DNA of 64,000 nucleotides from Platerodrilus igneus. Taxonomy: Eukaryota; Arthropoda; Insecta; Coleoptera; Lycidae. Of the stretch, positions 58,474 to 64,000 are shown one piece after another; position 1 is the stretch's first letter; every line of letters begins with the position of its first letter. The notes under the pieces were generated by a model, which saw only the letters and a program-made list of their open reading frames with translations, did not search any database and was not told the origin of the DNA. Made by a program: the position numbers and the translations under genes. Location of the stretch: contig JARFIW010000453.1 of NCBI GenBank assembly GCA_036346225.1, forward strand, positions 8,680,001 to 8,744,000, given 5' to 3'.

Positions 58474-58594
58474 TCTTGACGCCCAATTCGTAGGGGCTCG
58501 ATTCGAAAAGCGGAGTTCCCGTATTTTGGTGGTATCACAGCATTCTTTGACGCCCAATTCGTGAGGCTCGACAATGATACAGGGTAACACAGCA
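58474..58594 (+). repeat. Two primer-binding-site-like modules
   Basis: TTGACGCCCAATTCGTAGGG plus GCTCGA, and TTTGACGCCCAATTCGTGAG plus GCTCGA, each preceded by a CAGCATTCT word. Against the complement of insect tRNA-Lys (CTT) 3' sequence they match CGCCCAA, then CGTGGGGCTCGA with a 2-base insertion. Confidence 0.6.
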
Positions 58595-58619
58595 ATATAT
58601 ATATATATATATATATATA
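58595..58619. repeat. (TA)n microsatellite
   Basis: Short TA tract of about 25 bp. Confidence 0.95.
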
Positions 58620-58799
58620 ACGTATACGTGCAGACAAAATACTAATCTGCCCAAGACAGTAAATTACAACACCCAACTAATAACAGAAAAATAAACAAAA
58701 TATTGATGGTGATTATTCCAGCATGTCTCGATATATTTATATCTGCATACACACATCGTTAATAATGTCGTATTAGTATACATACAAATATTACAAATA

Positions 58800-60860
58800 T
58801 GAAAAGAACTTTACCTACTTATTTACTACGTTGACTATGACGAGCTCGCGTCAAAAGAATCTACTAAACCTAAAAAACAAAGTAGCTATTTACAATAGTG
58901 CTTCAGGCGCAATCAACAAATCAGCGTCCATAACTAATCACGTAGCACAACTGTTGGATAATTATCAAGTTTATGTATAATTTAAAACCAATTCACTTGG
59001 TTATCCATCAATATATTAACAATATCACACAAAACTTACACTAATATCCTTATGCGAATAATAATAATAACAATAAATAAGCAACAATAATTTGCTCATC
59101 TCAATATTTATACAATGCAAGTAATACCCACGTACTATAGGAGAGTAAAGCATAGTTACTTGATACAATGATAATATTCTCTTGCGCAGACTGTTAAGGG
59201 TCATTGGTAGCTGCAATGTACTTATCGGTACTTAACAGTAGCCAGAAGAATTGTGTTGTAACAACAGTGTAAGATATCTGTGTTGATCTCAAGTAAGCAT
59301 TGGTTCATAGAACCTAAAAACGTGGGTTAAAATCTGGGTTAAAAACATTCAAACTTATGTTTAAAAAACATCGTCCTTCAATAATCCACCACATAAAAAG
59401 AAAGGAAGTTTTTACCATAAGGGTTTGTAACTGGCCGGTTGGGTTTATAATATTTATCATAAAAAGCCCACGTAATCCAATGCACCTGTTCAACAAACGT
59501 ACTCCAAAATTGCCTGTGAACAATAATCACGGAAATCCATTATAGAGTAAAAATAACTTTCAGCATATTTCCAGCACTTAAAGATAGCACAGCGATTTAT
59601 TTAATTACAAATAAACTAGGTCATTTAGCTACAATAAATATCGACTATTGAGGTATCACGGAAACTGGTATAATTAAGCCATTTTCCAAACGTGAAAACA
59701 ACCATATATTAAAACAATAGCTTGTAAAATGCAGAAATGGAACGTAACAACTGCTTGTAATGGATTGTACGCTACGCTAAATCGTAACGTCAACACGTCA
59801 AAATCATGTAATATGAGACACGCAACAGTACGATGTTGGGATACAATGTACTATTGCACATGTATGCTGTGAATGTGTACCCGCCTTCAGAGCAGTCACC
59901 CTTCACTACAGCTTTTAAAATCTTTAGCTTGTAAACATTACAAGGCGAAGTGGACTTAGATATAAGTTTGTTTTCCAGGTAATAGATACGTCAAATAACT
60001 CGTTACTTATCGTTTATAGATAAATAATAAACAAAATACACATTATAGTAGAGAACATATAAATACTAAGGAAAAACAAGTAGTGAAACTCTTCGGTTAA
60101 TTTTTTCCTTCTTAAAAAATAGTTCTTCTATTCTTCGTACTTGAAAACTTTTTCTATAAATTTTAACAAAAATACAATTGTTACAATTAAGCAATAGCAA
60201 TTATTTGTATTCGTAAGAGCTAAGTGCGTACTTGCAGGAGAATAAAAGCTACAATTTTTTTTTGAAAATGGATGGTGCAAAGTGAACAATATAAACCGAT
60301 GTGGTCTTGGATTGTACTCCCTAAATTAGCCCTATCGTTCAGTGACATTCCATATGCTTATCTTCAAGCGTTGTAGTTCATACTGTTACAATCCGAATAG
60401 CTTAAAGGAATTTATGTTTATCTACTGATAAATTTAATTCGGTTTTGCAATTTTATATAATTCCATCGCTAATTCCCTAGTTATTTACTTAATCCGTAGA
60501 TTACGATACCACGATAAAATTAGCTTTCTCCTGGTTACGAAAAAGCAATTCTGACATTGTTTTATGCATACATAGTTTCAAAAAGTAGCATCTATAAGAA
60601 TAGTCTTCAATAGCGGTAGCAAATATAAAATTTATTGAGGGATTGGTAGGACCTAGGACGATACTTATCCCGGGTTAAGTCTTTGGGTCTGTATACTTCA
60701 ATACTCATTCTTTACCTACTTCTTAACATTTTATTTTCTGCTCTGCTCTCTATAAATGGATTAGTCATTTATTCATACGTAAAACTATTACCTTTAAAGC
60801 CTTCTTTTAATTATACCTATAATACTTCTGTTTTTATGTAGCACTTTGAAAACTCTTTCG
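58800..60860 (+). repeat. Segmental repeat copy 2 (partner at 43100-47060)
   Basis: Collinear with the two outer blocks of the partner and lacking its extra 1.8 kb. No shared open frame. The sequence directly after it (61200 on) belongs to dispersed repeat E, whose other copies do not sit beside the partner. Confidence 0.75.
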
Positions 60861-61199
60861 TTAATACCTTTATCTTTAGAACTTATCTCTATCCTTCTCC
60901 TATATCGCAAAATTTCGAAAACTTCTTATCTTCTTACTTCCTTTTTGCAAAACTCTCAGGCATCACAATCGTGTAGTAATACGCTTCAAGCAAATGCCTT
61001 CGATATATTTAATTTGAGTTTCCGCCTAAAAGGCTTCCTCCTTAAGCTATTCTAGCCTTTTGTTTTATTATCATTTGTAATTTGACTTTCTATTGTGCTG
61101 TGTCTTCATCATATCTTTACTATCACCATTCTATCGCAATCTTGTGACCACATCTCATTACTTTTGTTTTGATTGTGACGAATATGGTAGCTAAATACT
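60861..61199. other. Unassigned sequence between two repeats
   Basis: The 69-codon forward frame at 60846-61055 has no recognisable motif. Nothing else seen. Confidence 0.35.
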
Positions 61200-62480
61200 C
61201 CTGTGTCTAAAAAAGTGTTGTACTTCGTGGATGCGAATTGCCCTCTAGTTCAAATGTACGTAGTGGAGAACGCTGGTTTTTCTTAAAACATGGACGGGAA
61301 CACAGATAAGCATATAATAAAACAAATCGACAGGTGAATACTTCACTACATGGTCTACAATGCAATACTCCGGCAGTAACCGTTAAAGATAAGGTAGTCA
61401 CTTCAACAACGCATCATGGCGGCTAGCTTCTCCAACTAATAAGATCATTATTCCTCCACGTTTGTCATTCTGATTGGTCGATATGATGACATGTCTATCA
61501 CGAAAAATGAGAACCGTCTTTCCATAAGATTATACGATAATAAAGCTATTTATAAAAACCCCAAAGATATTTCACACTACCTATTTTTTAAATTGTATTA
61601 CACAAACATGTGTAGCATACCTAAATTCAATATACGAAAATACCCTACAATTAATTAATCAACTAAACACTTTGTGGGGCGCTTTTTAATGCGTATAACA
61701 ATATACAAAGTGTATTAATTTGCTTCCATTGTAGCAAGAAATATTGTAAAAACATAGGTGTCAATAGCAAAACTAGTCTACAAATTACAACTACATTTGA
61801 ATTTTTCATTTAATGCCTATCTCACGATCGTTATGACAAGTTAAGTTTCTCTTTCGAAAAGTTTTATGTAGAATATAATGACTTTTGCATAGGAATTTAC
61901 TAATCACAACTTTTAGAGATTTACAAAACGTTTTCCTGCGCCAACAACCGCTTAAAAACGAAGAGCGATTTTAATTTCGAGGAGGGTAAAATGCTCTTCG
62001 TTTTTTAACCACTGTGTAAAATAGCCTACAGTTATGAATTAACTCTCAATTTGAAGAACATATTATTATCTAAAACTATATTTTCATAAAGCTCAACTCT
62101 AGTGTATTTTAAGGATATGTTAGAAATAGCTTTCCGCTTTCAACTTCGTTAGAAAACGTAATTGAGCTATTAGTCTATCTGCATATAAGTTACTCTGCAC
62201 TAACGCTTTGGAGAGTAAGACTTTTATTAAATTACGAACCGCTTGGAAGGGCGTGATGTTCGGTTTCGAAACATTGCAGTTTCAATGGAGAAGTTCTCTG
62301 ACCATCAATCACATTAGCTTTAGTTACCGGACATGGGCTTTAATCTTCCTTAGTTTAATGTACCAGCTTGCACAACAATGATAATCAAATCGTACGTTGG
62401 AAATATTGCATATACTGATAAGTATTCTAGGAAAACTGCAGTTGTATAAAGTGAGTTAGCATGCAGGCAAAAGGTCAAAA
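61200..62480 (+). repeat. Dispersed repeat E, longest copy
   Basis: Inverted relative to 35630-36850, and in direct orientation to the fragment at 17640-17900. The three copies show this is an interspersed element. At 61952-62010 are two inverted CGAAGAGCAT-type words (AAACGAAGAGCGATTTTAAT and GTAAAATGCTCTTCGTTTTT). No coding frame and no defined termini. Confidence 0.65.
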
Positions 62481-63079
62481 ACTGTGTCTTCAATTGCATT
62501 TTAAGAAAAAAACTTGGAATAACTTTTCTTCGAGGCGGCAAAGTTTTTGTAAAATTGAGGTATGCTGTTACGAGAAACGTTTAGGAAATTATTTCAAAAT
62601 ATCATTTAGTCTATTTTTTGACACAAAAGAAATTGCAATAAATTTTCAAAAAATATAGGGCGAGCCGCGATGCAATCTTAACAAAACAAAACGCTGAATT
62701 ATGAACTGCATGTAACTTTCATACAGAAGAACGTCGTTTATAACTTTAGCCTCTCCTTACTTCTTGTTGTACTTACTTCTTGTTGTACACTTTTGTTCTA
62801 TGTTGTTCCTGAAACAAATATTCGATGGATTCAAATCTAGGAAGTTAGCACGTTAGGGAACCGTATATCATCTACCGATTTAACGTTAACTACATGGTTG
62901 CCTAACCATAGTAGTAGATAGTTTTGGACAGTTCTGGGATCACATTTCCACCAGAATCTACATTTCCACACACATCTGGACCAAATTTACATGTAAATTC
63001 CCATATGAAGGAAATGTGGAGATGAATCTCATCCTTGTGGAGATGAATCCCTCCTTGCTCTCTTCCTTGCTCGGATCTC
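62481..63079. other. AT-rich sequence before the satellite-like array
   Basis: The only notable feature is a short tandem duplication (TACTTCTTGTTG, twice, near 62758-62785) and a doubling of GTGGAGATGAATC near 63017-63050. Confidence 0.4.
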
Positions 63080-64000
63080 AGCTACCTGAATTTCTAGGAA
63101 TTTTTTAGATAGCATCACCCCACAGGGAGCTACCCCAATTTTAAGATTTTTTACCGCTAACATTCTGAACCAAATAGTTTTCTTCGACTAGCCATTTCCA
63201 CCCACGAGATAAATATATCTTGTTTGGTATCAGTTAATACTAGATTTTTCTCAGCTACCTTAATTTCTATGAGTTTTTTAGATAGCATCATCCCCCAGGG
63301 AGTTACCCTCATTTTAAGATTTTTTACCGGCAGCGATTTCTAACCGTCCGCATAAATTTTTTTAACTCTGCGATACATCAAATTAGTCTAAAATTTTACG
63401 CAGAATCCAAATATGCAAACAGATTTAAAATCCGACCACCCGTTACCATTTTACACACACACCCTTTGCGAGATGAATCTTTCTCCACATTTCCACCCAC
63501 TAGATAAATGTACCTTGTTTGGTATCAATTAATATTAGATTTTACTCAGCTACCTGAATTTCTATGAGTTTTTTAGATAGCATCATCCCCCAGGGAGCTA
63601 CCCTCATTTTAAGATTTTTTGCTGATAGCGATATTTGCCAGTCTTTATAAATTTTTTAGCCGTGCGACACATCATATTAGTCTAGAATTTTACGTACAAT
63701 TCGAATCTGTAAACAATTTTAAAATTGGACCACCCCTTACAAAGTTACACACATACCTTCTAGTGAGCATACCGCCACCGTACCACTACTCGCTTTTAAT
63801 GTCATACCATACTTTCTATCTTGTTTAGCTCATCTTTCGAGATAAATATATTTTGTTTGGCATCAGTTAATATTAGATTTTTCTCAGCTACCTGAATTTC
63901 TATGAGTTTTTTAGATTGCATCATCCCCCAGGGAGTTACCTTCATTTTAAGATTTTTTAGCGGCAGCGATTTCTAACCGTCCGCATAAATTTTCTTAACC
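63080..64000 (+). repeat. Satellite-like tandem repeat, runs off the window
   Basis: The block CAGCTACCTGAATTTCTATG followed by AGTTTTTTAGATAGCATCAT and a CAGGGAG(C/T)TACC word occurs at about 63081, 63249, 63547 and 63882, giving spacings of about 168, 298 and 335 bp. Later units also share CACATTTCCACC-, TTGTTTGGTATCA- and CGATTTCTAACCGTCCGCAT-type words. The first unit is short. The array continues past 64000. Open frames inside are not conserved between units. Confidence 0.85.

Larger units (their letters stand above)
56386..58594 (+). mobile_element. LTR-like element, subfamily B, plus strand
   Basis: Starts TACTCATATTTAGATCAGGG and ends GGGTAACACAGCA. It is the inverted partner of 1291-3304, alignable across most of its length. 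It has a TATA box (TATATATACC, 57341), AATAAA near 57588, GAGGAGCAGCCGAGG near 58393, and two well-kept primer-binding-site-like modules (58474-58580), one with GACGCCCAATTCGTAGGGGC followed by TCGA. No coding region. Confidence 0.65.

Overview
The window is AT-rich eukaryotic DNA without any intact protein-coding gene that I can support. The mix of decayed transposons (mariner, a second Tc1/mariner-type transposase, piggyBac, an APE-type LINE, a Ty3/gypsy reverse transcriptase scrap, and a Penelope-like element with GIY-YIG endonuclease and hammerhead ribozyme), a tRNA-headed SINE, CAGGGTGT-type repeats and many long (TA)n tracts points to an insect, or at least an arthropod, with a repeat-rich genome. 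I cannot name the order. No rRNA, CRISPR, operon or prokaryotic feature is present.

The dominant structure is a cohort of LTR-like elements of about 1.7-2.2 kb. They begin TGCTGTGA (or a close variant), end ATCACAGCA (or a close variant), and abut (TA)n tracts. Supported copies are at 1291-3304 (-), 3347-5125 (-), 23701-25376 (+), 25427-27154 (+), 49306-51039 (+), 53389-55292 (+) and 56386-58594 (+); weaker ones are near 28332-30290 (-), 37028-38240 (+), 51089-52215 (+) and 52260-53348 (+). Most have a TATA box about 190-250 bp before an AATAAA signal. Several end in one to three short modules resembling the complement of the tRNA-Lys 3' end, as a retrotransposon primer-binding site would. 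Several copies sit head-to-tail and share the (TA)n tract between them, most strikingly 23.7-27.2 kb and 49.3-55.3 kb.

A second family is a unit of about 400 bp that carries a 74-nt foldable tRNA-like sequence. It lies as direct and inverted copies in a palindrome at 27198-28281, and as decayed or permuted copies at 5165-5553, 32365-33010 and 55332-55873. Its edges also meet (TA)n tracts.

A third theme is Penelope-like DNA. A GIY-YIG endonuclease remnant at 20667-21022 is followed by a well-formed hammerhead ribozyme at 21202-21242. Related, mutated hammerheads lie at 21732-21777 and 56042-56085 (-), next to (TA)n tracts.

The rest consists of dispersed duplications (43.1-47.06 kb with 58.8-60.86 kb; 35.6-36.85 kb inverted to 61.2-62.48 kb; 8.8-9.4 kb with 48.15-48.67 kb), a MITE with a GC-rich hairpin at 34.26-34.74 kb, a satellite-like array from about 63.08 kb to the window end, and AT-rich sequence in which I see nothing. 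Almost every ATG-initiated open frame is chance or antisense; the exceptions are pieces of broken transposase or reverse-transcriptase genes.
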